Source: Cellulophaga sp. 20_2_10
GTDB lineage: Bacteria; Bacteroidota; Bacteroidia; Flavobacteriales; Flavobacteriaceae
Assembly: GCF_023476645.1 (NCBI RefSeq)
Contig: NZ_JAMCOJ010000010.1
Span: 58,821-122,820, forward strand
Direction: 5' to 3'
DNA: 64,000 bases
Shown here: positions 25,490 through 34,147 of the stretch, in pieces
Numbering within the stretch: the stretch's first letter is position 1
Layout: every line of letters starts with the position of its first letter
Notes under the pieces: model-generated
The model's database searches: none
Seen by the model: the letters and a program-made list of their open reading frames with translations, nothing else
Told to the model about the DNA's origin: nothing
Position numbers and translations under genes: made by a program

Positions 25490-27229
25490 ATGGCAGAGAA
25501 AAAAGTAAGCATTTTAACCGCATTTAAAACTATAATTTGGCCTAGACGAAAACTTGTTTTTATGGGTCTTTTATTAATTGTAATTAGCAAGGCAGCAAGT
25601 TTTGTTGCACCAATATCTCTTAAATATTTAATGGATGATATTGTACCTAATAAAGACATTCCTTTTTTAAAGACTTTAGTTGCATTGGTAATTGGCGCCT
25701 TTTTGGTACAAGCCATAACATCATTTTTACTTACTAAAGTACTAAGTATACAGGCACAGTATTTAATATCTGAACTACGAGCACAAGTACAGAAAAAAGT
25801 ACTGTCTTTACCTATTAGTTTTTTTGACAACAACAAATCTGGTAGTTTAGTCTCTAGAATAATGAGTGATGTAGAAGGTGTACGTAACCTTATAGGTACT
25901 GGTCTAGTACAACTAGTTGGTGGTACAATTACTGCTGTAGTCTCTGTTGTTTTACTAGTGCAAATTAGTTTACAAATGACGGTTATGGCTTTTGTTCCTT
26001 TAATTCTGTTTGCCTTTATTTCTTTAAAAGCATTTAAGATTATACGTCCTGTATTTAGAGAAAGAGGAAAAATAAATGCAGAAGTAAAAGGTAGATTAAC
26101 AGAAACATTAAGCGGTGTTAGAGTTATTAAAGGATTTAATGCCGAGGAACAAGAAAATAAAATTTTTGAAGACGGTGTTGCTAAATTATATGAAAATGTA
26201 AAAAAGAGCTTAACAGCAACGGCAGTAATGACAAGCTCCTCTACTTTTTTATTAGGACTTGCCACTACAGGTATTATGATGGGTTATGGTGGTTATTTAT
26301 TAATTACGGGCGACTTAACAACGGGTGAGTATTTTCAGTTTACATTTTTATTAGCCTTAATGGTAGCTCCTATTGTACAAATGAGTAATGTTGGGAGTCA
26401 GCTTACAGAAGCTCTTGCAGGTTTAGACCGAACAGAGGAACTTATGAATATGACTGCCGAAGCAGATGAAAAAGACCGTACAATTGTATTAGATGATATT
26501 AAAGGTGATGTTGCTTTTAACAACGTGTCTTTTGCTTATGAAGAAGATAAAGAAGTCTTAACTAATGTAAACTTTACAGTGAGCTCTGGGCAAGTAGTTG
26601 CTCTTGTTGGTAGTTCGGGCTCAGGAAAATCTACCATTGCTGGCTTAGCAGCTAGTTTTTTAAATCCGGCTGAAGGCAGTATTACAATAGATGGCAACGA
26701 TTTATCTAAGGTTGATTTAAATAGTTTTAGACAACATTTAGGTGTTGTTTTACAGGACGATTTTCTATTTGAAGGAACCATACGTAACAACATACTTTTT
26801 CCTAGACCAAATGCTAGCGAAGAGGAATTATTAAATGCCGTTAATGCTGCCTACGTAAACGAATTTACAGACAGGTTTGATGATGGCTTAGAAACATTAA
26901 TTGGTGAACGTGGTGTTAAACTATCTGGCGGACAACGCCAACGTATTGCAATTGCTAGAGCAATTTTGGCCAATCCTAAAATATTAATTTTAGATGAGGC
27001 CACGTCTAACTTAGATACAGAAAGTGAAGCTTTAATACAGAAAAGTTTAGCTACATTAACAGAAGGAAGAACAACTTTTGTTATTGCACACAGACTAAGT
27101 ACCATACGTAAAGCCGATAAAATATTGGTTATAGAAAATGGCGAAATTGCAGAACGCGGAACACATGATGAGCTTATTGCAAAAGAAGGGCGTTACTTTA
27201 ATTTGTTTACCTACCAAGCAAGAATATAA
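25490..27229 (+). CDS. ABC exporter, fused permease-ATPase (MsbA-like)
   Basis: A 579-residue half-transporter that should work as a homodimer in the inner membrane. Six membrane helices span about 20-310. The ATPase has Walker A GSSGSGKST (374-382), signature LSGGQRQR (about 479-486) and Walker B ILILDEATSNLDTES. The build fits lipid A or drug exporters of the MsbA/LmrA type. Bacteroidota have several such paralogues, so lipid A export is only one option. It has its own terminator and no partner gene. Confidence 0.88.
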   Translation: MAEKKVSILTAFKTIIWPRRKLVFMGLLLIVISKAASFVAPISLKYLMDDIVPNKDIPFLKTLVALVIGAFLVQAITSFLLTKVLSIQAQYLISELRAQVQKKVLSLPISFFDNNKSGSLVSRIMSDVEGVRNLIGTGLVQLVGGTITAVVSVVLLVQISLQMTVMAFVPLILFAFISLKAFKIIRPVFRERGKINAEVKGRLTETLSGVRVIKGFNAEEQENKIFEDGVAKLYENVKKSLTATAVMTSSSTFLLGLATTGIMMGYGGYLLITGDLTTGEYFQFTFLLALMVAPIVQMSNVGSQLTEALAGLDRTEELMNMTAEADEKDRTIVLDDIKGDVAFNNVSFAYEEDKEVLTNVNFTVSSGQVVALVGSSGSGKSTIAGLAASFLNPAEGSITIDGNDLSKVDLNSFRQHLGVVLQDDFLFEGTIRNNILFPRPNASEEELLNAVNAAYVNEFTDRFDDGLETLIGERGVKLSGGQRQRIAIARAILANPKILILDEATSNLDTESEALIQKSLATLTEGRTTFVIAHRLSTIRKADKILVIENGEIAERGTHDELIAKEGRYFNLFTYQARI

Positions 27230-27256
27230 TTGAGATATCTTGCCTTTATATAAATC

Positions 27257-27298
27257 AAAAAAGCTCAAATTCTTGTAACATAGAATTTGAGCTTTTTT
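27257..27298. terminator. Bidirectional intrinsic terminator
   Basis: Arms AAAAGCTCAAATTCT and AGAATTTGAGCTTTT pair perfectly over 15 bases around an 8-base loop, flanked by A and T runs. It separates the exporter gene from the convergent ferredoxin operon. Confidence 0.9.
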
Positions 27299-27318
27299 AT
27301 ATTTTGAAAAGTAATTAA

Positions 27319-27648
27319 TTAACTCTCTGGAGCCAACTCAACTTCTAATCCGTCTAATTCTGGTGTCATATGTAATTGACAACCCAACCTACTATTATCT
27401 TTTACATTAAAAGCTTCCGCTAACATTGCATCTTCATCATCAGACATTTCTGGTAAGTCGTGGCTAGAAGTAACATAACATTGACAAGAAGCACACATAG
27501 CCATACCACCACAAATACCAATTGTACCCTCTGGAGCAAGTTCATAAGAACGTACAACCTCCATTAAATTCATATTCATATCAGTTGGTGCATCTACTTC
27601 GTGTAAAACACCTTCTCTGTCTGTTATTTTTAATTTAATATCACTCAT
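27319..27648 (-). CDS. Adrenodoxin-type 2Fe-2S ferredoxin
   Basis: A 109-residue electron carrier. Four cluster ligands are visible: Cys46, Cys52, Cys55 and Cys90, with spacing C-x5-C-x2-C-x34-C as in adrenodoxin and bacterial Fdx (GICGGMAMCASCQC, then RLGCQLHMT). The gene follows the ferredoxin reductase gene by 2 bp. The pair probably supplies electrons for Fe-S cluster assembly or a related reduction, which fits the NifU-like and Mrp genes upstream. Confidence 0.92.
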   Translation of the reverse strand: MSDIKLKITDREGVLHEVDAPTDMNMNLMEVVRSYELAPEGTIGICGGMAMCASCQCYVTSSHDLPEMSDDEDAMLAEAFNVKDNSRLGCQLHMTPELDGLEVELAPES

Positions 27649-27650
27649 TA

Positions 27651-28709
27651 TTATTCTATTGCTTTTACAACTGCTTTTGGCGACTCTTTTTTAGTTCCAT
27701 CAAAACCTGTAACACCACCAACGGTAGTATATTTCATTACATATTTTTTATCTGGATATATTTTTTGATACGCACTTTGACACATTAATGTAGCTTCATG
27801 AAAACCACACAATATTAGTTTTAATTTGCCAGGATACGTATTCACATCACCAATAGCATAAATACCAGGTATGTTTGTTTGGTAATCTAAAGCATTATCA
27901 ACTTTTATTGCATTTTTCTCTATCTCTAGACCCCAATCTCCTATTGGACCTAGTTTTGGAGACAAACCAAACAATGCTATAAAACTGTCGACCTCTAAAA
28001 TAATATTTTCGTCTTCTCCTGTTTTTTTAATTTCTACAGCAGTAAGCGCATCATCACCTCTTAAACCAACAATTTCTGCTGGTGTTACAAGGTTAATTTT
28101 ACCTGCATTTTTTAGTTGCTGTACTTTTTCAACAGAGTCTAAAGCTCCTCTAAATTCATTTCTTCTATGTACCAGAGTAACCTCAGCAGCTATATCAGCT
28201 AAAAAGATACTCCAATCTAAAGCAGAATCTCCACCACCAGCAATAACCACTTTTTTATCGCGGTAAACCTCTGGATCTTTTATCATATAAGCAACACCAT
28301 TATCCTCGAACTTAGTTAAGTTTTCTAGTAATGGTTTACGCGGCTCAAAACTACCCAAACCACCTGCTATTGCAACAATTGGCGCTTGGTGTTTAGTACC
28401 TTTATTTGTAGTAACTATAAAAGAACCATCTTCTTGTTTCTCTATAGTTTCTGCACGTTCTGCCAATGTAAAACCTGGTTGAAATGCTTTTATCTGCTCC
28501 ATTAAATTATCTACCAAATCACCTGCCAATACTTCTGGAAAACCAGGAATATCGTAGATTGGTTTCTTAGGATAAATCTCTGAACATTGTCCGCCTGCTT
28601 GTGGCAAAGCGTCTATTAAATGACATTTTAATTGTAATAATCCTGCTTCAAAAACAGCAAAAAGTCCTGTTGGTCCAGCACCTATAATTAGTATATCTGT
28701 CTTAATCAT
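27651..28709 (-). CDS. Ferredoxin-NADP+ reductase, thioredoxin-reductase-like (YumC type)
   Basis: A 352-residue flavoprotein. The FAD-binding motif is DILIIGAGPTGLFAVFEAGLL (4-24). The NAD(P)-binding motif is KVVIAGGGDSALDWSIFLADIA (about 153-174). The second FAD motif is IPGIYAIGDVNTYPGKLKLI (about 278-297). There is no CxxC redox pair, so it is not a thioredoxin reductase; the family is the type 2 ferredoxin-NADP+ reductases. Adjacency to the ferredoxin gene (2 bp) supports that partner. Confidence 0.88.
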   Translation of the reverse strand: MIKTDILIIGAGPTGLFAVFEAGLLQLKCHLIDALPQAGGQCSEIYPKKPIYDIPGFPEVLAGDLVDNLMEQIKAFQPGFTLAERAETIEKQEDGSFIVTTNKGTKHQAPIVAIAGGLGSFEPRKPLLENLTKFEDNGVAYMIKDPEVYRDKKVVIAGGGDSALDWSIFLADIAAEVTLVHRRNEFRGALDSVEKVQQLKNAGKINLVTPAEIVGLRGDDALTAVEIKKTGEDENIILEVDSFIALFGLSPKLGPIGDWGLEIEKNAIKVDNALDYQTNIPGIYAIGDVNTYPGKLKLILCGFHEATLMCQSAYQKIYPDKKYVMKYTTVGGVTGFDGTKKESPKAVVKAIE

Positions 28710-28785
28710 GTAAAAGTATTCTTAAAAAATAAATGTAAAATTACAGAAGTTGTTATGCTAAAAATATGATATTTATCAGCCTTAA

Positions 28786-29025
28786 TTAACCTACGTTTAT
28801 TACTTCTTCTATTTGTGGTACATATTTTTTAATAGTCATTTCTACACCACTTTTAAGTGTCATTTGGTTTACACTACAACCTACACAAGCACCCTCTAGT
28901 CTTACTTTTACAGAAGTGTTATTATCTATTGAAATTAGCGAAATATCACCACCATCACTCTGTAAAAATGGACGAATTTCTTCCAGTGCTTTCTCTACGT
29001 TAGTCCTTACCTCTTCTGATGTCAT
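28786..29025 (-). CDS. NifU-like Fe-S scaffold/carrier, C-terminal-domain type
   Basis: A 79-residue protein consisting of only the NifU C-terminal (Nfu) domain. The CxxC is Cys47 and Cys50 in ACVGCSVNQMTLKSG, which binds a 4Fe-4S cluster between two subunits. The N-terminal part PFLQSDGGDISLISID is typical. It lies 3 bp after mrp, and both are probably cluster carriers acting late in Fe-S biogenesis. Confidence 0.92.
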   Translation of the reverse strand: MTSEEVRTNVEKALEEIRPFLQSDGGDISLISIDNNTSVKVRLEGACVGCSVNQMTLKSGVEMTIKKYVPQIEEVINVG

Positions 29026-29028
29026 TTT

Positions 29029-30177
29029 TTACTGCTTATTAACAGGCGAGCAACCCGCCATCGTTGTTATTTTAATAGCCTCTGTTGGTGGTAAATCTGT
29101 ATTTCTATTTACTACTTCTTGCACTACATTTTTTGTAAGAGCCTCAAAAGCAGCTTCTATTAGTGTACCTTCTTGCATCGCTGCTGGTCTGCCTATATCA
29201 CCGGCTTCTCTAATACTTTGTACTAAAGGAATTTCCCCTAAGAAAGGCACTTTTAAATCTTCAGATAAATGCTTAGCTCCTTCTTTACCAAAAATATAAT
29301 ATTTATTATTTGGCAATTCTTCTGGAGTAAAATACGCCATATTTTCTACAACTCCTAAAACAGGAACGTTTATAGAATCTTGCTGAAACATAGCTACACC
29401 TTTACGTGCATCTGCCAAAGCAATTTCTTGTGGTGTACTAACAATAACAGCCCCTGTAACTGGCATTGCTTGCATTATGCTTAAGTGAATATCTCCTGTT
29501 CCTGGAGGTAAATCTATTAGCATAAAGTCTATTTCTCCCCAGTGTGCATCAAAAATCATTTGATTTAATGCTTTAGATGCCATTGGTCCTCTCCAAATAA
29601 CTGCTTGGTTTGGTTGCGTAAAAAAGCCAATAGAAAGTAATTTAACTCCATAGCTTTCTACGGGTTTCATTTTAGACTTACCGTCTATGTTTACTGCTAA
29701 AGGTTTCTCCTGAGCAACATCAAACATAATTGGCATAGATGGTCCATAGATATCTGCATCTAATAAACCAACTTTAAAGCCCATTTTAGCTAAAGTTACT
29801 GCTAGGTTAGCTGTTACTGTAGATTTACCTACACCTCCTTTACCAGAGGCTACAGCTATTATATTTTTTATTCCAGGAAGTGGCTTCCCTTTTATTTCGT
29901 TTGCTTTTGGTTTTTCACTAACCGCTGCAGCACCAACTTTTACGTTAATTGTAATTTTAGCCTTCTCATACACTTCTGCATGTATCGTTTTTAAAATCTC
30001 AACTTCTGTCTTTTTACGTGCCTGTAGACTTGGATTGTTAATAGTTATATCTACAACTACCTCATCACCAAAAACCATAACGTTAGTTACAGCTCCGCTA
30101 TCTACCATATTCTTACCTTCTCCAGGAACCGTAATCTTCTCTAATGCCTTATAGACATCTTGTTTATTTAGCTTCAT
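29029..30177 (-). CDS. Mrp/ApbC-type Fe-S cluster carrier ATPase
   Basis: A P-loop ATPase of about 382 residues. N-terminal MIP18/DUF59 domain (1-85, DVYKALEKITVPGEGKNMV), then a MinD-like ATPase with deviant Walker A SGKGGVGKST at 111-120, DADIYGPSMP and LIDLPPGTGDIHLS. Mrp proteins transfer Fe-S clusters to target enzymes. I use ATG 30177 (MKLNKQDV). An upstream in-frame TTG at 30228 falls in the promoter -7 box and adds a basic leader absent from the family. The nfu-like gene follows after 3 bp. Confidence 0.9.
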   Translation of the reverse strand: MKLNKQDVYKALEKITVPGEGKNMVDSGAVTNVMVFGDEVVVDITINNPSLQARKKTEVEILKTIHAEVYEKAKITINVKVGAAAVSEKPKANEIKGKPLPGIKNIIAVASGKGGVGKSTVTANLAVTLAKMGFKVGLLDADIYGPSMPIMFDVAQEKPLAVNIDGKSKMKPVESYGVKLLSIGFFTQPNQAVIWRGPMASKALNQMIFDAHWGEIDFMLIDLPPGTGDIHLSIMQAMPVTGAVIVSTPQEIALADARKGVAMFQQDSINVPVLGVVENMAYFTPEELPNNKYYIFGKEGAKHLSEDLKVPFLGEIPLVQSIREAGDIGRPAAMQEGTLIEAAFEALTKNVVQEVVNRNTDLPPTEAIKITTMAGCSPVNKQ

Positions 30178-30225
30178 GTATAGTACTTTCTTTTTCAGCT
30201 TTTTACTTAAACTGATTCTAAATTG

Positions 30226-30233
30226 CAAAGATA
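30226..30233 (-). promoter_or_regulatory. -7 box of the mrp operon
   Basis: TATCTTTG on the minus strand matches TAnnTTTG exactly. It places the transcript start near 30219 and supports the ATG at 30177 as the true start of mrp. Confidence 0.6.
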
Positions 30234-30347
30234 GTGTTTAGGGGTGAGATTATGAAGTTGCAGAATTGAAATATAACATACTTTTATCAGTTTGCTCTAT
30301 ACTTTAATCTGTCTTAATTTTTAATAATTTAGAAAATAACAGCTAGT

Positions 30348-30683
30348 TTATTCTAGTTCTGTAAACGGATCCCAAAAGTGCTTATCTAACTCTTGTATTT
30401 GGTTGTCTATAACAACTACACCCTCGTTTTCTAACAATTGCTGCATTAGATTGGTACCATCAAAATGATGTTTACCTGTTAACAAACCTTTACGATTTAC
30501 AACTCTATGCGCTGGTATTTCATCTTTTAAATGAGAAGCATTCATTGCCCAACCTACCATACGAGCACTACGAGCAGCACCCAAGTATTTTGCTATAGCA
30601 CCGTAAGATGTTACTTTGCCATATGGTATTTGCGTTGCTACAGTATATACTCTCTCAAAAAAATTCTGATTATCTGCTGCCAT
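30348..30683 (-). CDS. Alkyltransferase-like protein (ATL), MGMT family without the acceptor cysteine
   Basis: A 111-residue homologue of the O6-alkylguanine-DNA alkyltransferase C-terminal domain. The helix-turn-helix and arginine finger are present: IPYGKVTSYGAIAKYLGAARSARMVGWAMNAS (19-50). The active-site motif PCHRV is replaced by IPAHRVV with Ala58, so it cannot accept the alkyl group. That defines ATL proteins, which bind O6-alkylguanine and hand it to nucleotide excision repair. It ends the trmB-lysE-atl run; the spacing to lysE is 2 bp. Confidence 0.88.
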   Translation of the reverse strand: MAADNQNFFERVYTVATQIPYGKVTSYGAIAKYLGAARSARMVGWAMNASHLKDEIPAHRVVNRKGLLTGKHHFDGTNLMQQLLENEGVVVIDNQIQELDKHFWDPFTELE

Positions 30684-30685
30684 TT

Positions 30686-31318
30686 TTAGTGATTGTAAAC
30701 CCTTATTAAAGTTATAATAAAAAGCAACAGCATTAACGCACTTATAATATAATTGGAGTTCTTAGAAAACCCATTAGATTTTTTTTCTAATTTATTAAAG
30801 TACACAGTATATAAGTACAACACAGCAAACGTACCACAACCTGCTGCAAAAATAAACACAAGTATATCCCAAACCTCAAACTTAATCCAACCAGAGGCTT
30901 TCCACATAGCATTCATTCCACTGTAATACGGAATTGTAAGTAGGTTTATTGCTGCTAAAAAAACACCTTTAAAAAAACTATTTCGCTTGCTAATTTTTGG
31001 CTTTACTTTCTTTTTAGGCTTTATCCATTCTCTTGCCATAGCAAAAAAGTAAATCCCTAATAAGGCAAATACAGCTAAGGCCACTTTTAATAACACACCT
31101 ACAACATCGGGGTTATTATGTAAAAACTTAGATATAACAACAGCTATATAGGCCTGTAAAATTACAGTTACAGAAACACCAATGCTAAAAATAATACCAT
31201 TTAACTTCCCTTTTTCTACACTAATTTTTGCAGCATTCATATTTAGCAACCCAGGAGGTACTGTTGCCATAAAGGCACCAGAAAATGTTGCGAAAAAGAG
31301 AATAAGTAAATGTGTCAT
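30686..31318 (-). CDS. LysE/RhtB-family amino-acid exporter-like membrane protein
   Basis: A 210-residue inner-membrane protein with about six hydrophobic segments. The N-terminal FFATFSGAFMATVPPGLLNMNAAKISVEKGKLNGIIFSIGVS is the LysE signature region, including the proline-glycine motif. The loop between segments 3 and 4 is highly basic (KPKKKVKPKISKRN). LysE proteins export basic or small neutral amino acids. No substrate can be assigned here. It lies 3 bp after trmB and 2 bp before the ATL gene. Confidence 0.8.
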   Translation of the reverse strand: MTHLLILFFATFSGAFMATVPPGLLNMNAAKISVEKGKLNGIIFSIGVSVTVILQAYIAVVISKFLHNNPDVVGVLLKVALAVFALLGIYFFAMAREWIKPKKKVKPKISKRNSFFKGVFLAAINLLTIPYYSGMNAMWKASGWIKFEVWDILVFIFAAGCGTFAVLYLYTVYFNKLEKKSNGFSKNSNYIISALMLLLFIITLIRVYNH

Positions 31319-31321
31319 TGG

Positions 31322-31993
31322 TTAATTGACTCTAAATTTTATAAAGGTAATTGGTTTTCCTTTTTCAAGATACTGATTTTCGTAGAAAGTTTGTATTTCT
31401 AACACCTCTTTTGGACTTCCTTCGTTTTTATACACATCATGGTTGGCGTAGATTACCTCTAGACCTTTACCGTGCAACAAACCTAATGTGTAACCGTGCA
31501 TAAATTCGCTATCGGTTTTTAAATTAACCACACCATCTGGCTTTAATATTTGCCTGTACTTAGCCAAAAAAGCCTCGTTAGTTAACCTATGTTTTGTTCG
31601 CTTGTATTTTATTTGTGGATCTGGAAAAGTAATCCATATTTCAGAAACTTCACCTTCAGCAAAAAGTTTATCTATTAACTCTATCTGCGTTCGTATAAAC
31701 GCTGTATTATTCATCTCTTCTTCAATGGCAGTTTTTGCACCCCTCCAAAAACGAGCTCCCTTAATATCTACACCAATAAAATTTTTGTTAGGACTTTGTT
31801 TAGCTAAACCAACGGTGTACTCTCCTTTACCACAACCCAATTCTAATATAATTGGATTATCGTTCTTAAAAAATGTATTCCATTTGCCTTTTAATGCAAA
31901 TGTTTGGTCCACAATTTCCTCTCTTGTTGGCTGAATTACGTTATCAAACGTTTCGTTCTCTTTAAACCTCTTTAGCTTATTTTTACTTCCCAC
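31322..31993 (-). CDS. trmB: tRNA (guanine(46)-N7)-methyltransferase
   Basis: A 223-residue SAM-dependent methyltransferase that makes m7G46 in the tRNA variable loop. SAM motif I is ILELGCGKGEYTVGLA (about 49-64), followed by FIGVDIKGARFWRG. The catalytic and tRNA-binding segment is WITFPDPQIKYKRTKHRLT (about 122-140). The C-terminal TFYENQYLEKGKPITFIKF is the family end motif. It is first gene of a minus-strand run with lysE and the ATL gene. Confidence 0.92.
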   Translation of the reverse strand: MGSKNKLKRFKENETFDNVIQPTREEIVDQTFALKGKWNTFFKNDNPIILELGCGKGEYTVGLAKQSPNKNFIGVDIKGARFWRGAKTAIEEEMNNTAFIRTQIELIDKLFAEGEVSEIWITFPDPQIKYKRTKHRLTNEAFLAKYRQILKPDGVVNLKTDSEFMHGYTLGLLHGKGLEVIYANHDVYKNEGSPKEVLEIQTFYENQYLEKGKPITFIKFRVN

Positions 31994-32063
31994 AACATAA
32001 ATTTAATGATTTGGCAAAGCTAAGGAAATCTATTTATGTTTTTATAGTAGTTTCTTTATCAGT

Positions 32064-33167
32064 ATGAATAAAAGCAAACGTATACTGGTTGCCCCGTTAA
32101 ATTGGGGCTTAGGACACGCTACTAGGTGCATTCCTATAATAAATACTTTGTTAGACCAAGGATTTACTCCTGTTATTGCGTCTGATGGCGACGCACTTAA
32201 CCTTTTAAAAAAAGAATTTCCGGGCTTAGAATTTCATGAACTACCCTCTTACAAAATAAAATACGCTAAAAACGGCAAGAACTTTAAATTAAAATTGCTT
32301 TGGGATTCTCCTAAAATGCTAAAAGCAATACAGAAAGAAAAAAAGCAAACCAAAAAACTAGTAAAGGAGTTTAATATTGATGGTATAATTTCTGATAACC
32401 GTTTGGGTGTATGCTACAAAAAAGTTCCCAGTGTTTTTATTACCCATCAATTAAATGTGCTTACGGGTAATACTACGTGGATGACGACTAAATTGCATCA
32501 AAATATTATTAAAAAATTTGATGAGTGCTGGGTTCCTGATACAAAAAAGCAACCCAACCTATCGGGCAAATTAGGACATTTAAAAAACTCTAAGCTTAAA
32601 ATTAAATACTTAGGGCCTTTAAGCAGATTTACAAAAACTGACGCTCCTAAAAAGTACGACTTAATGGTGCTATTATCTGGCCCAGAACCGCAACGATCTA
32701 TGCTTGAAGAAAAAATATTTGACGAGCTTATTGGCTATCCAGGTGATGTTTTATTTGTAAAAGGAATTATAGAAGATGAGCAAAATATATCATCTTTAAG
32801 AGGCAATACTATTATTTATAATTATATGAGTTCTAAAGCACTAGAGCGCGCTATTAACGAGAGTAATTTTATACTTTGCAGATCTGGCTACACTACCATA
32901 ATGGATTTGGCCAAGCTAGAAAAGAAAGCCTTTTTTATACCAACTCCTGGCCAGTTTGAACAAGAATATCTTGCCCAACGCTTAGATAAAAAAGGAATTG
33001 CACCTACCTGCAATCAGGACGATTTTACTTTAGAATTGCTAAAAAAAATTAAGAGTTACAAAGGGTTAAAAAAGATTAAATCTGAAATAGATTACTCAAC
33101 TTTATTTGCCGTTTTCTCTAAAGTAAAAGAAAACTCTGACCCCACATCTACAACACTTTCTACGTAA
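32064..33167 (+). CDS. MurG-like glycosyltransferase (GT28 fold)
   Basis: A 367-residue two-domain glycosyltransferase. The N-terminus LVAPLNWGLGHATRCIPIINTL (8-29) is the acceptor-side motif of the MurG/monogalactosyl-diacylglycerol synthase group. The C-terminal half contains the donor-binding region LCRSGYTTIMDLAKLEKKAFFIPTPGQFEQEYLAQRL (about 272-308), with its conserved Gln and Glu. No signal peptide or membrane segment is seen. Donor and acceptor are unknown. The last 76 bp overlap the 3' end of the phoR-like gene on the other strand. Confidence 0.82.
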   Translation: MNKSKRILVAPLNWGLGHATRCIPIINTLLDQGFTPVIASDGDALNLLKKEFPGLEFHELPSYKIKYAKNGKNFKLKLLWDSPKMLKAIQKEKKQTKKLVKEFNIDGIISDNRLGVCYKKVPSVFITHQLNVLTGNTTWMTTKLHQNIIKKFDECWVPDTKKQPNLSGKLGHLKNSKLKIKYLGPLSRFTKTDAPKKYDLMVLLSGPEPQRSMLEEKIFDELIGYPGDVLFVKGIIEDEQNISSLRGNTIIYNYMSSKALERAINESNFILCRSGYTTIMDLAKLEKKAFFIPTPGQFEQEYLAQRLDKKGIAPTCNQDDFTLELLKKIKSYKGLKKIKSEIDYSTLFAVFSKVKENSDPTSTTLST

Positions 33168-34147
33168 ATTTTTTCGTTGTGCGCTTCTATAATATGTTTT
33201 ACAATAGACAACCCTAATCCAGAGCCACCAACTTCTCTGTTTCTACTCTTTTCTACACGGTAAAAACGTTCAAAAAGTCTAGACAAGTGTTCTTTAGAAA
33301 TACCCTCGCCATTATCTGTAACACGTACAATTACTTTATTTTTTATAAGATTCTCTACACTAACTTCTGTTGTACCATTAATGTGTCCGTATTTAATAGA
33401 GTTTACCAATAAATTAGACACTACTTGTTGCATACGCTCTTTATCTGCCCTAACTAGTATTGGATTTTTATATTCCATATCAAAAGTTAACGTAATTTGC
33501 TTTTTAGCAGCACGCATTTCTAGAAGGTCAAAAACGTTTTGTATTAACTCTACAATATCAAAATCTTCAAACTCCATAGTAAGACCACCAGCTTCTAGCT
33601 TGGTAATCATATCTAAATCTTTAACAATATAAATTAATCGTTCTACACCTTTATTAGCACGTTCCAAGTATTTTTCTCGCACTTTTTTATCGTCCATAGC
33701 ACCATCTAACAAGGTTAAAATATAACCTTGCACAGTAAATAATGGCGTTTTAAGCTCGTGAGACACATTACCAAGAAAATCTTTTCTGTACTCTTCTCTA
33801 ATCTTAAGAGTATCAATTTCAATTTTTTTGCCTTGAGCAAATTTTTCAATTTCCTCTGTTAAGGTTTTTATATCTGTAGTAATTGGTGCCGAAGAAAAAG
33901 AAGTAGACTCTAATAGAGAAACGTCATCATATATTTTTTTAATTCTTCTATATATAAAACGCTCTACCCTATGTTGTATTATTAAAAAGGATACAACAAA
34001 ACTTACTATTGCAAAACACACTAAAAACAGCCACTCTACAGTAGCTGCATAATGCATATACACCCCTAAAAACAATGTTAGCGTTAGTACAATAAATAGA
34101 GATGAACGAAAAGCGAATTTATATGACTTTTTTAGTCTTTTTGCCAT
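33092..34147 (-). CDS. phoR: PhoR-like sensor histidine kinase
   Basis: A 351-residue membrane sensor. Two membrane segments between about 14 and 57 leave almost no periplasmic loop, so it probably senses through a membrane complex, as PhoR does with the Pst transporter. The HisKA motif NVSHELKTPL carries His130. ATP-binding motifs are DNGEGIS, LFERFYRVEKSR and GGSGLGLSIVKHIIEAH in the last 80 residues. It overlaps the response-regulator stop by one base. The name rests on domain order, pairing with a PhoB-type regulator and the Pho-box-like repeats next door; no pst or phoU gene is in the window. Confidence 0.8.
   Translation of the reverse strand: MAKRLKKSYKFAFRSSLFIVLTLTLFLGVYMHYAATVEWLFLVCFAIVSFVVSFLIIQHRVERFIYRRIKKIYDDVSLLESTSFSSAPITTDIKTLTEEIEKFAQGKKIEIDTLKIREEYRKDFLGNVSHELKTPLFTVQGYILTLLDGAMDDKKVREKYLERANKGVERLIYIVKDLDMITKLEAGGLTMEFEDFDIVELIQNVFDLLEMRAAKKQITLTFDMEYKNPILVRADKERMQQVVSNLLVNSIKYGHINGTTEVSVENLIKNKVIVRVTDNGEGISKEHLSRLFERFYRVEKSRNREVGGSGLGLSIVKHIIEAHNEKIYVESVVDVGSEFSFTLEKTANKVE

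Noticed and set aside
25444..26265. A 273-residue open frame antisense to the MsbA-like exporter
   Set aside because: It lies wholly opposite a clear ABC transporter gene, is rich in Ser, Thr, Leu and Lys with no domain, and has no promoter or ribosome site of its own.
30178..30228. N-terminal extension of Mrp from TTG 30228
   Set aside because: The TTG falls inside the -7 box TATCTTTG and the extension is not part of the Mrp family; ATG 30177 is used.
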